64,000 nucleotides of DNA from Panax quinquefolius (GCA_020205615.1 CM035166.1:83753135-83817134), one strand, 5' to 3'. Counted from the first letter of the stretch, positions 1 to 12,429 are shown. Numbers and translations are program-made. The notes: generated by a model from the sequence alone, not told the origin.

Positions 1-261
1 GCTCGCGCTTCAGCGTGAGCCCATAAAGGATTAGTGGCACTGCGGCGCGAAGGTGATGTCAACAAGACAGGAGGGTGGCGCTGCAGCGCGAGCACAAGGC
101 TTGGTATTGGCGCCGCGACGCGAGTATTTGAAAGAAGACCATTTTTCCCTTAAAGGCTAGAACACACTTGTTAAGCCTGCCTACAATACGTCGGTTAAGC
201 ATAATAACACTATAATCATATAAAACTATATAAAATCTACGAGATCAGGAAACTATTTAAG
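1..261. other. Non-coding flank with GC-rich repeated motif
   Basis: Positions 1-125 hold four spaced copies of a GC-rich motif resembling GCGCTGCAGCGCGAG, at about 3-17, 41-52, 77-91 and 101-114, in otherwise AT-rich surroundings. Positions 125-261 show no coding potential or recognisable motif. The protease ORF of element F ends at 262, so this is either the truncated edge of F or a different repeat. No function can be assigned. Confidence 0.4.
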
Positions 262-1020
262 TCATAAAGTATCTGATTCGCGGGTATAAATCCCACTCAT
301 TAAGGTGGCGTAGGGACAGATGTTTAAGGATGATCCCTCATCTATCAGAACTCCTCCCACCATATATCCGGAGGACATAATCTCTATGTGCAACGGTTTG
401 CAATGACCCATCCCTTTGGGAGGTATGTCATCATCGGTGAAAGATATCACATTATTGTTAAAGATGTGATCAACCAGATGATGGAACTTTTCAACATCCA
501 CTTATTTTGGCAAGTGGGCTTCTAAGACTCTCACTAAAACATTCCGGTGATCCTTTGAGGAGAAAACCAAGTCCAATATAGAAATCTGTTGTGAAGCTTC
601 TTTCAAGCTTAAAACCACCTTGGCTTCATTGTGTTCCATAGTACGGAGGAGTTCTTTAATCTTCTCCATGGGAACTTTCCCTTTTGACCTGATGGTAGGC
701 TTCATCATCCGTTGGGGAAGATACAGTGGATTTTTTTTCAACACTGCAGTAGTTATATTGGATGTTGATCCTTCAGCCTCTACATAATTCCATGACACTT
801 TTTATAGGCTGACAACATGATATTGTGGCTTGAATGGAAATATGATTGGCTTTGACGCAACCACTTTCAAAGGATTTTCAACACCTATGAGCTGAATAGG
901 TTGAATTATAAGTGGTGTGGCAGTCAAGTCTGCCTCAGAAGATATAACTGCTACGATATCCTTCCATTTGGTAGGAAATGTGTCCCCACTCTCAAGTAAT
1001 ATAGCATCATTGTCTTCCAT
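262..1020 (-). pseudogene. Element F aspartic protease region (Ogre/Tat-type)
   Basis: Three consecutive minus-strand open segments (1020-802, 798-502, 501-262) separated by stops or frame changes form the gag-protease linker and protease. The last segment has a VLIDEGSSLN motif. In Ogre/Tat proteases the catalytic motif is usually D-N-G-S-S-x-N, so here Glu replaces Asn after the catalytic Asp. Upstream of it, SFTDDDIPPKGMGH matches the conserved stretch before the active site in this family. The middle segment contains SILDLVFSSKDHRNVL, also typical of this lineage. The enzyme would cleave the Gag-Pol polyprotein in the particle. The gene is broken and ends at 262 with no reverse transcriptase after it. 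Confidence 0.75.
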
Positions 1021-1040
1021 CTACAGGACACCTCTATCAA

Positions 1041-2961
1041 TCAGGTTCTTAATAAGATGGTGGAGTGCCCAACATTTTTCGGTGCTGTGACCGCGAGAGT
1101 GGGAGTGGTATTGGCATACTCCATTAGAATTAAATGTCTTGAGCGTGGGCTAATTAGAGGTAGCAGAGTTATGATTCTTCCCTCATTGATCAACATTTGC
1201 AATATCTTTTCCATCGATTGGCCTAAATAGGTGAATTTCCTTTTGTTGGCGAAGTCCCGATGGGCTTTGGCTTTTTCTCTTTTTGTAATTTTATCCACTA
1301 GTGTTTCACTATCTAGAGTAAGTGATGGGGTACTTGGAATAAGAGTAAGGAGGCTAGCCTACTCCTGATAGAATAATTGACGTGTGACTTGGTGTTGATG
1401 AACCACCAGTTCTGCCAATTGATTGACTTGCTCGCCAAGAGCCTTCATTTTCCGTTCCATCATAAATTGGAACTGTGCACAATCCCATATGTCATCACTA
1501 TCCTTGCTAGTTTGGGATGAACCACCCACATAGTTGGAGCTCTGTCCACTAATCCAATTAATCATGTTAACCTCCTATTCCTTGTGTTGAGGAAGAGGGT
1601 TGTCTTGAACGTGATGTTGGCAGGGTTTGGTTACCACAATCTCACCAGTGTCAATTAAATCCTGGATTTTATGCTTAAGGGCCCAACAATAATCCTGCGT
1701 GTCATGGCATGGCACTCCAGCATGGTAAGCACATGGTTTGCTTGCATTAAAACATTTTCCACTTGGGTTGGCTGGTGGAAGAAGATGATTAATTTTTTTC
1801 TGAGCTGTCATAAGTTTGAGAATGTTGTCGAGTGAGTCCCCTAAGGGTGTGAACACTCGGGTACGTCTAACTTCTCCACTTTTTGGCAATGGAGGGTTTG
1901 AAGACTGAGCTTGAAAAGGGGAATAGTTTCTCATCTGAATAGGCATGTTCTGATTGCCTTTTTGTCTTTGTAGTATCAAGGAAACATCCTCCCCTTTCTT
2001 CTTATAGACCCTCCGGAGGTTGTTTCCATAACTTCCAGACTAGATGTGTTCAGCTACAGCTTTTAGAGCGGCAAGGTCTTGAATCTTCCTAGATTTCAAT
2101 CTCATCTCAACTATTTCTCCGTGTTTGATCATTTCATAGAATAGTTTGCCTGTGCCAGCTAAGACCCTCTCATAAAAGTTGGCTTCTTGAATGTCTATGA
2201 AGTTCATCACCATTTCAGATTTAGTCATAGATGGAATAACTTGAGCAGCCAGACGCCTCCATCTTTGGGCATACTCTCTGAAAGACTCATCAACTTGTTT
2301 CTTGACCTTGGTAATTTGATACCTGTCTGGAGCCATCTAAGTTTGGAAACTGTAGTGACTGAGGAAAACATGGGCTAACTCCTCCCTGCTATGAATCTTG
2401 GAGTTGTCTAATCTGGTGTACCATGCTCTGACTTCTCTAGTCAGACTTTTCTGAAATAGCTGCATTCTGAGCTTTTCATCCTCGGAATAAGATCCAAGCT
2501 CTCCAATGAATACCTTTAAGTGAGTGTAAGGATCTCTCAATCCATCATATTTCTCAAAATCGAGAGTCTTGAATTTTTCCGGATAATGAACCCTGGGGAA
2601 GATACAAAGGTCTGAATATGAAACACTCATGTGTGCTCCAATCCCTTTGATGGACCGAATGGTCTCTTCCATTTGTAGGACTTTCTTCTTAATATCACCG
2701 GTGTCTTGATCTTCTTTTAGATAGGTGATTTCAGGGGTTTTGTTGGTTTTGTCCAATTGAGACTCAGGTACTGGAATTTCTTTGTCTGGACCCTGGGTTC
2801 CTCCATGTGCAGAGGATTCTGTGTTGATGGGTATTTGTGGACCCTGATTTGTGGACTTGTGTAGTTCTTTGAGCATAACAGCCAACTTTGTAATCTGATT
2901 ACTTAACCCTTCAAACTCCTCACGAGAGACCAGAGTAGGATTAGGTTTGCCAGATGTAGCC
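1041..2961 (-). pseudogene. Element F gag (Ogre/Tat-type capsid protein), degenerate
   Basis: Open segments at 2885-2337, 2336-2040, 1979-1575, 1565-1359 and 1298-1041 read as one broken gag on the minus strand. Family-defining stretches are FREYAQRWRRLAAQV, a retrotransposon gag capsid motif, and HDTQDYCWALKHKIQDLID, with a Cys inserted relative to D. The segment order matches element D. Comparison with D's ATG at 40918 places the original start near 2961, where F reads ACG, so the start codon is lost. Gag would form the virus-like particle. The breaks make it non-functional. F and D keep different intact pieces, so D helps to locate F's disabled codons and the reverse. Confidence 0.8.
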
Positions 2962-3706
2962 GTGATTGTTTTTTTGAACTTTGAACGGGTAACAAGACCA
3001 ATTATTTCCCTACAAAAAGACTTATGTAGTTTAGTCTTGTGGGAATGTAGGAAATGTTACATGTTATGTATTGTGTCCGTTTAGGAGTATTATCCTGCAA
3101 AACGGATGTCAATTGCTTTAATGACAGTATAGCATGACAGATTTTGATATGAAAGGGAATGTATGTACACATATTCCTTTATTTTTTCCATTACATTGAG
3201 ATTGACATGGAAATGAAATTACAAGGAATTAAAATTACAAGTAATTGAAATGGAAAGGTATGAAGAGACTTCCCTTCACGTTTGGTTTATCAGAGGCTGG
3301 CCTATCTTAGGCTACTCTCGCGGCTTTTTGGCATGAAGGTTCCCAGATCATCACAATTTACTCGACGGGAAGTTAATCCGGTCTTTCAACTAGAGCAAAT
3401 CTGGGTGGTGCCTTTCCTGAGCTTCATTGGAATTAATCTCCCTATGAGTCCAGTAATCAAACACCGACAAGATAGCCTCTTGGTGGAGGGACCACACATC
3501 ATACATTCAAATACAACGCGTCTCACCGTATGAAAATGATGACATGTGCGAAACACTAATATCACAAGCAAATATAGTGCGAAGCACTAAGTGCAGTAAG
3601 TAAAATGCATTTGTACACATTTATTCAATGTAAGTGCAACATCCACACACAAGCAGATAAAAGTTTTGAAAAGATTTAATAGCGGCTTAAGCTCTCTTAC
3701 TGGATG
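2962..3706 (-). other. Element F 5' leader (untranslated)
   Basis: This stretch between gag and the E insertion matches the reverse complement of D's leader (40161-40917), including the GCGGCTTAAGC-type stretch near 3681-3692. ORFs called on the plus strand here (for example 3282-3533) lie in the leader and show no family resemblance. Positions 3702-3706 (GGATG) are the left copy of E's target duplication. Confidence 0.65.
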
Positions 3707-4739
3707 TGTGACGCCCCCAAAATTAGGTATACGTCACCCATCTTGGGTCGCCATTTACATGGTACATAAATTCAAATACAACTTACTAATATAACTGTCG
3801 TGTACAATACGACATAAACTGTGAGTTTGAATACAAATATTGTCTACTAGATATTATACAAACTCAAAAGGAGTCCTCATTACTACTATTATCACACCAT
3901 TTCACAGAATAGTGAGGACTACTAATGCTATCCTCTGGATCATTACTCCGTTCCCCAACTCGTCCCAAATATGTTCTCATTTCACGAGAGAACAAAGAAA
4001 GAAAGGGTGAGCTCAACTAGCCCAAGAAGAAATATTATGACTAAGATAATGCGTAATAATTTATCATTAGCCTTCAAATGTTGTTAAACCGATAAAATAC
4101 AATAGACAACAAGTTTAATCTGCAATGGAATAAGCAATCCATTAAAAGAGTCAAGTAGAGAATAAAGTCTACTATCTTTTAGGTTTTAAAAGGTTTTTCA
4201 TCATCATTATAGCCGAGACTCACTTTAATAAATAATCCACATCATCGAATCACCCCTGCACTACGACCAAGGATATTCATCAAATTATCAATGGTCATGA
4301 CTATACCGAATCACCCCGGTCATAATCATACCAAAAACTATCCATCACCGCATTACAGGGCCACTGAGGACTTTTATCACATCATTTATAACAAGCCATG
4401 ATTATACCGAATGATCCTCGTCATAATCATACTAAGTTCATCTAACACGTAAGTCAAGATAACATAATATAACATGAGGATGATGACAATGACATAATAA
4501 TTCAATAAAACAAGTTCAAGAATTATTTTATCCAGGAATTTTTAACGTCCAAATTGTCAAAATGATACTGTTTTGTAGAGTAAAATTCAAGAATGATCAG
4601 AAGAATATTTCCATGAAAAGATACTGGATGAAACGCAAATATCAAGGATATTCTACTAATTTCATGGAGTATAGAAGTCAAAGTTTTAACCAATCGGGTA
4701 TAATAAAGAATGGAATAACAAAAGAAATCACCATGCATG

Positions 4740-5110
4740 CGATGAGGCGCATGCAGACACGTGTTATTCCAATGTAATAATAATAACGGAACCAGTCGTG
4801 TGAAATTCACACCGATGTGATGATCCATGTTCCAATGTAATAATAAAGATGGAACCAGATCCTGTAAAACACATGACATAGGATATTCCAACGTAATAAT
4901 AAATGATAAAGATTTTAACCAGTCCTGTAAAAACACACGAGATGTGATGTTCCAATGTAATAATAATAAAGAATAATAACCGAGATCGGTGGTGTAAAAC
5001 ACACGAGCATGTGGATGTTCCAACAAAATAATAAAGATCGAATAAGTCCGTAAAACACACACATTCACAAGATGTTCCAATGTAATAATAGAAGAATGTC
5101 ACCAAGTATA
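4740..5110. repeat. LTR minisatellite, about 50-65-bp units
   Basis: Successive units contain TTCCAATGTAATAATAA or TTCCAACAAAATAATAA, followed by a variable spacer and GTAAAACACA. About six units can be followed. The same array is at about 11820-12170 in the other LTR of E, with several units different in their variable bases. Confidence 0.75.
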
Positions 5111-5345
5111 GGGTAAACCACGTATACGAGTTATTCCAATGTAATAATAAGCAATGGAATAACAACAGCTTCTTCATGAATAAGAAAGAATAACACCCCT
5201 TACGGTACAACAAATAATATTCCCTACCTTAGAAGAACCGAATATCGCAAGCAAGGTGAAGTAGCGAGAATACTTTTCTTTCTTCTCTCTATAGTTTCTC
5301 TCTGAGTTTCAAAGAATTCGTGAAAAATAATGAAGCACTAGGCCT

Positions 5346-5354
5346 CTATTTATA
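5346..5354 (-). promoter_or_regulatory. TATA box of element E 3' LTR
   Basis: The minus strand reads TATAAATAG. It matches the position of the 12408-12416 motif in the other LTR and the TATAAATAG of element B's LTR. This is the likely core promoter of the LTR, inferred from motif and position only. Confidence 0.55.
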
Positions 5355-5389
5355 GAAGATTTCTAGCTTAAAGACCGCCATGTGAAAAG

Positions 5390-5770
5390 GCAAGTGGCTC
5401 GACGAATCGGTGATGTGAAAAGAAAAGTGGTTTGATCGCTTTGTAATGTGAAACGACAAGTGGTTCGACGCTCAGTAATGTGAAACGACAAGTGGTTCGA
5501 CGAATTTTGAATGTGAAACGACAAGTGGTTCGACGCTGTAAATGTGAAACGACAAGTGGTTCGATGTCTAGTAAAGGTAATTACTATCGACGAAGGTAAT
5601 TACTATTCACAAGGGTAATTACTATCGACGAAGGTAAATACTATCGACGAAGGTAATTACTATTGACGAAGGTAAATACTATTGATTTAAGGTAATTACT
5701 ATTCACAAAGGTAATTACTATTATCGACGAAGGTAATTACTATTCACAAAGGTAATTACTATCGATTTAA
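5390..5770. repeat. Two adjacent LTR short tandem arrays
   Basis: The first array repeats AATGTGAAACGACAAGTGG with TTCGACG, about 31 bp per unit, near 5390-5565. The second repeats AAGGTAATTACTATT with CGACG or CACA spacers, about 20 bp per unit, near 5570-5765. Many differences from the right-hand LTR (12430-12800) are CG versus TG at the same place, consistent with methylated-cytosine decay. Confidence 0.75.
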
Positions 5771-6449
5771 GAGACTCTTAGATAATGACATATGGGCCCC
5801 CCATAAAATAATCAAACTTACCACAAATGTCTCATAATGACTCTTTATATACATTAAGGATTGAATAAATATTACCACAAATCATTTTATTTTTAATCAA
5901 CACATTTTTTTATCTTTCAACAATTATTAATCATTTATAACTTGTCGCCTCAATTAATAATATAACATATTATACGTATGATAATCTTGTGACAATAATT
6001 GAATCAATAATATAAGAGATATGATGCGAAAATCAATTATCAGAGTAATAATTGAGCATAGTTGAGTGACTTCTCACGTAAGCATCAATAATCAATACCG
6101 TAGCTACTATGCAACCACGCCAGACATCTCTACTTTTACCACCGGGTAGTTCAACAGCTTTTAATCTGTAACACCTCTCCGCCGTTATTTTTATAAAATA
6201 TTTTTGTCGTTTTCTCAATCCGACAATAATTCTATTATTAGGGTCCACCAATGATTGAGTAGTTGTATTTAATATTCCTAACAAAAAAGAATATTCCCCA
6301 CCAAACGAATATTTTATAACAACTTGCATACTTTGCAAAATTTATAAATACTACCCACAACTATAATATTATCTCAAATTCACACCATAATATTAAAAAT
6401 TATTTCGACAAAATTTAAATCTTTATTGATAAAATATATGGGTCTCACA

Positions 6450-6480
6450 ATCTCCCTCCTTATGGAATTTCACCCTCGAA
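6450..6480 (-). other. Element E polypurine tract and end of pol
   Basis: On the minus strand ATTCGAGGGTGAAATT is followed by AAGGAGGGAGAT directly before the LTR. Element B has the equivalent TTCGAGGACGAAATTT and AAGGAGGGAGGT. The purine run is the expected plus-strand DNA primer for reverse transcription and fixes the orientation of E. Confidence 0.8.
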
Positions 6481-6559
6481 TTAGGTACGATACTAGTATG
6501 ATAAAGAGGTGAGGATACCTTGAATACCTTTATCGTTAAAAATATTAAATTCATCTTCG

Positions 6560-8640
6560 CAATCCTACCCAAAGATATTCATTAACAATTCATCTTTGCA
6601 CTACAGCCAAAGATATACAACCAGAAAACCAATAATGCCGAGACTCAAATTTTAATAGTATCACAACCACGAATTATCCATGCACCAATCGCCAAGGATA
6701 TTCGTGTTTTTCAATTACGGCCATGATTATACCGAATAATCCTCGGTCATAATCATACCAAGTCTATCAATGCACTACTACCCAAAGATGACTTTTACCA
6801 CATCCATGAATTAATATTTCATTCATTGAGACTCAAATTTCAATAATTAATCCATATCATCGAATCATCCCCGCACTACGTGCCAAGGATATTCATTAAT
6901 TATATCACGACCACGAATTATCCATGCACTACTACCAAAGATAATCGTGTATTCATTAAGATCACGACCAATAAATTATCCATGCACTACGGCCAAAGAT
7001 AATCGTGTATTCATTAGTATCACGACCACAAATTATCCATGCACTACGGCCCAAAGATAATCGTGTATTCATTAGTATCACGACCACAAATTATCCATGC
7101 ACTACTACCCAAAGATAATCGTATTCATTAGTATCACGACCACAAATTATCCATGCACTACGGCCAAAGATAATCGTGTATTCATTAGTATCACGACCAC
7201 AAATTATCCATGCACTACGGCCAAAGATAATCGTGTATTCATTAGTATCACGACCACAAATTATCCATGCACTACGTCCAAAGATAATCGTGTATTCATT
7301 AGTATAACGACCACAAATTATCCATGCACTACGGCCAAAGATAATCGTGTTTTCAATTACGGTTATGATTATACCGAACATCCTCATTCATAATCATACC
7401 AAGTCCATCTATGCACTACACAGCCACGATGACTTTCAACATAATATAAGCATGAGGATAACGATATAAAGAATCAATCAAATGAGATAAAGGATAAATA
7501 TTAAACATTTATAATATAATTTATCCAAGATTCAAGAATATCCCCATGTTATCAATCACTTAATAATCTCATAATCTAATATCATTAATATTATAACAAT
7601 ATTTTAATCACTTCTTAAATTTATAAACAATTTATCTCAATTGTTTACGCTTTACCATATAATGCATTTAATCATTCAAAAATGCCATACTCATAAGATA
7701 TCATCACCAATTATCAAATCCCTCATCAAAAATATGCATATATTCTATATAGGATTCTCTAGCCATAAAATCTTATTAACTTTGTTACTTCACATAACAT
7801 ATTTAACTCATATGTTCGTAACTAAACTATTTTCATGAAAAATACCAAATTAGTCCCAAAAATATTTCTTTTCTGGATTTTAGCATAATATAGTCCCATA
7901 ATGAAAATATATTTTTCTCGGAATTTTTAAAATTCATTTACTATTTTTCAAAAATCAATTTCTAATTAATTCCTTAAGAAATTAGCTACCTCAAGTTTAA
8001 CTCCAAAAATTCCCAATTCTTGGCAGAACCTTACACATGTTAACGTGAGCTTCCAGTTTAAATTTCATGGTCATCGGAGTTATAGAACTCCGGTTATAGC
8101 GCTTTTTTAATCGAAAAACCTAAATATTGAAATAGTCATAACTTGCTCATTTTAAGTCAGAATGAGCTCATTTTTGGACAGGAGGTACTTTATACCATAT
8201 ACCTTCATGTCCCAAAAGGCCAGATTTTTTCTCATAATTTAAGTGGCCGAAACAGGCCGTCTAAAATCATGGCAGCAGCTTTTTTGGTTTTTGCAGCTTT
8301 GCAAAAGTTTTGCAGCTTTGCACTCTTTTGCTAAAATCAATCCACACAAAAATCTACAACACCTTTTCTAGTAATTCCACTTGGATTAGTTAGGTAACTC
8401 ATAGATCTAACTCTAGGACTTGACCACACTCAAAAATTCAAAATATAATAGGAGATATGGTCAATTGAATTTCATGTTACGTTTTTTCACCAAAATCCGA
8501 TTTTCAACTCTTTGTGATTTCTAAGAAACTTTCATGTTTTCACATACTAACCAACATAACTCATCTTAAAACTTACTAATACTTCATATACCCATGATTT
8601 TCATCAGTTCTATACTTTTATTATGACTTTCATCATAAAC
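6560..8640. other. LTR-like block replacing pol in element E
   Basis: Where RT, RNase H, integrase and chromodomain should be, the sequence is non-coding. Positions 6580-7460 resemble E's own LTR (shared GCCGAGACTCAAA, ATTATACCGAAT and GTCATAATCATACC stretches) and include a 57-bp tandem array. Positions 7460-8640 are AT-rich with no coding potential and look like the remainder of a diverged LTR. I could not find clean LTR ends or a target duplication, so it may be a nested LTR fragment or a recombination product. Confidence 0.5.
6905..7350. repeat. 57-bp tandem array, about eight units
   Basis: The motif TTATCCATGCACTAC recurs at about 6919, 6978, 7034, 7092, 7148, 7205, 7262 and 7319, spacing 56-60 bp. 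Each unit also has CAAAGATAATCGTGT and ATTAGTATCACGACCAC. Units are nearly identical, indicating recent amplification. The open frames called on both strands at 7091-7393 are products of this periodicity and are not genes. Confidence 0.85.
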
Positions 8641-9400
8641 CACGTAAATGCTTCATTTTAGTTGAAGAAATATTTGAGGGTTTAAGAAATGGGTTTTTGT
8701 ATCGGGGGTCAATACAAAATTCAATTTCACGCTCTAGGGTAGGCTAGAAGTCTTCAAGAATACGCCAAGAAATTTATTAATGATAGAAATATCATTCAAA
8801 ATCACATTTCTCTCCAAGACTTGGATAAGACGTCACATTAATACCAACTGTGACTTCTATCCCTTAACCTCGATAAAGACCTCACAATGATACCTATCAA
8901 CTTGCCATCTTCAAATCACGACGCCGCCTACGTAAAGTCCGCTTCGGCAGCATTTCACACAAGGAAGTCAACAACGAAAAGGATCGGGGCTCTTTACTTA
9001 TGGCTTGATATGACAATGATTGACTTTAGTGGTTTGGTTACTTTGAATTCGCACAACAAGTTGGTTATGAATATAAAAGCTAACAACCTTACGAAAAGCA
9101 TGATGAGTAGTTAACCAATTAATTCCTAAAATCACATCAATGGAAAATATTTTCAAAAAGATAAGATCGACAGGTAACGTGAAAATGTTTATTTGAATCA
9201 AACAAGATTTAAAAAATAGTAGCGGTAACGAAGGCTCCTACTAACGAAGTTTCAACCAATAAGTCAAAGTTTAACTTCTTCGGAGTCAAATTTAAACGTT
9301 GAACACAACTAGGTGAAATAAAAGAGTGGGTAGAACCGGTATCTAACACTTGGTATAGACTTCAAGAGCTTATGATTAACTTACCCGTGATAATTTTATT
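8641..9400 (-). pseudogene. Element E protease and truncated start of RT
   Basis: On the minus strand the protease active site reads L-D-T-G-S-T (Asp-Thr-Gly codons at 9343-9335), followed by HSFISPSCVQRLNL. Further on is DVILGINWLTTHHA at about 9150-9100, the conserved protease C-terminal motif also present in B and G. After a frame change, REIEFCIDPRYKNPF near 8730-8690 matches the protease-RT linker (B has [16 protein letters not shown]). Coding resemblance stops at about 8640. The active-site triad itself is intact, but several frame breaks disable the gene. Confidence 0.7.
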
Positions 9401-9479
9401 CAGTTCTTCGTCACGAGAAAAAAAAACGCCTCTCTTAAAACTACGGCTTTGGTTTGTCCGGGACAAATTTTGGTGCCTC

Positions 9480-10596
9480 TATCCTAGTTGAATTTATCTT
9501 CTGTGAAATGACAAAATCGAGCTAAGTGACCTTCTCTTCCACAATTATAACATGCTTTGACTCGGCATGGCGCAGCTTCGGATCGATGTGTCCCTCTCCT
9601 CGCATTTGAAGCATATGATAGGTGGTCTTTCTCCTTCCTTAACAACGGGTGTCAGTGCCGACGCCTTTCCATCATTGTTGAATCTCCTTTTCTTGAAATG
9701 TCCATTCTTATTGTTTTGACCTCGATTACCACCGGTGGTTACCATATTTGCCTGTTGATTCCTCCACGCTTGTTGTCACCGCTCGATGACTACTCTCGCC
9801 GGTATTATAATTTTGCTTACCGCTCTCTTTTAGTTGTGTTGACTCGTTATCGCTACTCCACTAATCGAGCCCTATTTACAACATCTCAATAAAAATGCAG
9901 CTTTATGAGAAATAAGATGTTGACGTATCTCCGCTTCAAACCTCTTAAAAACATTCGCGCCATTTTCTCTTCATTATCCACCAAGTGGGGCCGAAAACCG
10001 TGATAACTCCGCAAATTTTGCCTCGTATTGCGACACTGGGCCATATTATTTTGTTCCAACTTGATAAACTCCACCTCCTTCATGTGGCGAATACTTTCGT
10101 GAAAGTATTTGTCGTTGAATGCCTCTCTGAAACTTCTCCCAAGATATCTTCAAGACAAAGAAGTTGAGTACGCTTTTACCGATTCCCACCAAGAATCTGC
10201 TTCTCCGCAAGAACATAAAGGCGTGAAAAGGAACCTTTTGCTCCTCGAGCATCCCAAGACATCAAATATCTTGTAATCTGCTTTATCCATGCTTTCGCCG
10301 TAAGTGGTTTTGGCTCTCCTTAAACTCCGGTGGTCCCACTCTTTGAATTGTTTAGCGGTGACCGCCGAGAGTTTTCCGTGTTTCCACCTACGCTTTTGGA
10401 TGTGAGTCGCTTTACCGATGTTGTATGAATTCTAAAAACTCTTAAACGCATCTGTCGTTGCTCATTAATCGATCAAGGTTGTTGTTTACGGAGGATTATC
10501 GCCATCCTGCTACACATTGTCTCCGATTATTGATCCGTGGAGAATCAATAGCCTCCTGCATGCTCCATTGCTATTCTCAACATTCTCGGATGCCAT
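9480..10596 (-). pseudogene. Element E gag with zinc knuckle, degenerate
   Basis: The likely start codon is at 10596-10594 (MASENVENSNG, compare MSIENINNGNE in B). Minus-strand segments 10252-10046 and 10083-9886 carry EVEFIKLEQNNMAQ and FRPHLVDNEEKMARMFLRGL, which align with B's gag. The 9745-9545 segment carries IICFKCEERDTSIRSC, a damaged CCHC zinc knuckle of the nucleocapsid. Several frameshifts separate the segments. The role would be particle assembly and RNA binding. It lies between the primer site and the protease, the normal Ty3/gypsy order. Confidence 0.7.
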
Positions 10597-10767
10597 TTTC
10601 AAACACTGCCACAAAATAAGGGTTAATTGACATGCAACATATTATCACTATACTCTGACCGACCAATCAAATACCAAATAAATTTAGGTAGGTCATACTA
10701 GCGAAGGAATTCCCCGTCTCTCCCCTCCTAGTTCTTATCTCACATCTCAGCCAGGGATCATATCCCT

Positions 10768-10780
10768 AAGCTCGATACCA
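10768..10780 (-). other. Element E primer-binding site
   Basis: The minus strand reads TGGTATCGAGCTT two bases after the LTR end. Element B has the same site. The start matches the initiator-Met-tRNA type TGGTATCAGAGC, with CGAGC instead of CAGAGC, so it is a shortened or variant Met-type site. Confidence 0.7.
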
Positions 10781-12407
10781 ACCGCGACGCCCCAAAATTA
10801 GGTATACGTCACCCATCTTGGGTCGCCACTTACATGGTACATAAATTCAAATACAACTTACTAATATAACTGTCGTGTACAATACGACATAAACTGTGAG
10901 TTTGAATACAAATATTGTCTACTAGATATTATACAAACTCAAAAGGAGTCCTCATTACTACTATTATCACACCATTTCACAGAATAGTGAGGACTACTAA
11001 TGCTATCCTCTGGACCATTACTCCGCTCCCCAACTCGTCCCAAATTTATGTTCTCATTTCAAGAAGAGAATAAAGAGGTGAAAGAAAGGGTGAGCTCAAC
11101 TAGCCCAAGAAGAAATATTATGACTAAGATAATGCGTAATAATTTATCATTAGCCTTCAACAAAGTTAAACCGATAAAATACAATAGACAACAAGTTTAA
11201 TCATAAATGAATAAGCAATCCATTAAAAGAGTCAAGTAGAGAATAAAGTCTACTATCTTTTAGGTTTTAAAAGGTTTTTCATCATCATATAGCCGAGACT
11301 CAAATTTTAATAAATAATCCACATCATCGAATCACCCTCGCACTACTGCCAAGGATATTCATCAAATTATCAATGGTCATGACTATACCGAATCACCCCC
11401 GGTCATAATCATACCAAAAACTATCCATCAACGCATTACAAAACCACCGAGGACTTTTATCACATCATTTATAACAAGCCATGATTATACCGAATGATCC
11501 TCGGTCATAATCATACTAAGTTCATCTAACACGTAAGTCAAGATAACATAATATAACATGAGGATGATGACAATGACATAATAATTCAATAAAACAAGTT
11601 CAAGAATTATTTTATCCGTGAATTTTTAACGTCCAAATTGTCAAAATGATACCGCTTTTGTAGAGTAAAATTCAAGAATGATCGTAAGAATATTTCCATG
11701 AAAAGATATCGGATGAAACGCAAATATCAAGGATATTCTACTAATTTCATGGAGTATAGAAGTCAAAGTTTTAACCAACCGGGTATAATAAAGAATGGAA
11801 TAACAAAAGAAATCACCATGCATGCGATAGATCGCATGCATAAAGTTATTCCAATGAATAATAAATAACGGAACCAAAGTCGTGTAAAATTCACACCGGG
11901 ATGTTCCAACAGAATAATAAAGATGGAACCAGGTCCTGTAAAACACACACATAGATAGGATATTCCAATGTAATGATAAAGATTTTAACCGTGTCCTGTA
12001 AAAAACACATGCATGTGATGTTCCAACAGAATAATAAAGAATTTTAAATGTGTGTCCCAAGTAAAATTCCATGATGTGATGTTCCAACAAAATAATAAAG
12101 ATTTTAACCGTGTCCTGTAAAACACACGCATGTGATGTTCCAACAAAATAATAGAAGAATGTCACCAAGTATAGGGTAAACCACGTTTACAAAGTTATTC
12201 CAATGTATAATAAGCAATGGAATAACAACAGCCTCTCTTCATGAATAAGAAAGAATAACACCCCTTACGGGTACAACAAATAATATTCCCTACCTTAGAA
12301 GAACTGAATATCGGCAAGGTGAAGTAGCGTATACTTTTCTTTCTTCTCTATATAGTTTCTCTCTAGAGTTTCAAAGAATTCGTGAAAAATAATGAAGCAC
12401 TAGGCCT

Positions 12408-12416
12408 CTATTTATA
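12408..12416 (-). promoter_or_regulatory. TATA box of element E 5' LTR
   Basis: TATAAATAG on the minus strand, about 1.6 kb upstream of the primer site and pointing toward gag. This is the expected location for the promoter that would transcribe E. Inference from motif and position. Confidence 0.55.
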
Positions 12417-12429
12417 GAAGATTTCTAGC

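Larger units (their letters stand above)
3707..6449 (-). repeat. Element E 3' LTR (left copy)
   Basis: 2,743 bp, closely similar along its length to 10783-13483, with scattered small indels. It contains, in plus-strand order, a region with related TATACCGAAT / CGGTCATAATCATACC repeats (about 4200-4450), a minisatellite with units near 50-65 bp (about 4740-5110), a 30-bp unit array around ACAAGTGGTTCGACG (about 5390-5565), a roughly 20-bp unit array around AAGGTAATTACTATT (about 5570-5765), and an AT-rich end. The minus-strand TATA motif at 5346-5354 marks the promoter side. ORFs called inside it at 4523-5213 are read-throughs of the minisatellite. Confidence 0.85.

Noticed and set aside
4523..5213. 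Long minus-strand open frames (149-185 codons)
   Set aside because: They lie in the LTR minisatellite of element E and recur, disrupted, in the other LTR. Composition is that of the repeat, with no conserved motif.
6905..7350. Possible CRISPR-like array because of regular 57-bp spacing
   Set aside because: Units are fully repeated without unique spacers, lie inside a plant retrotransposon, and no cas genes are present. It is a minisatellite.
7091..7393. Overlapping 98-codon open frames on both strands with a repeated peptide
   Set aside because: They are produced by the 57-bp tandem array, whose unit length is divisible by three in most copies. No domain or family resemblance.
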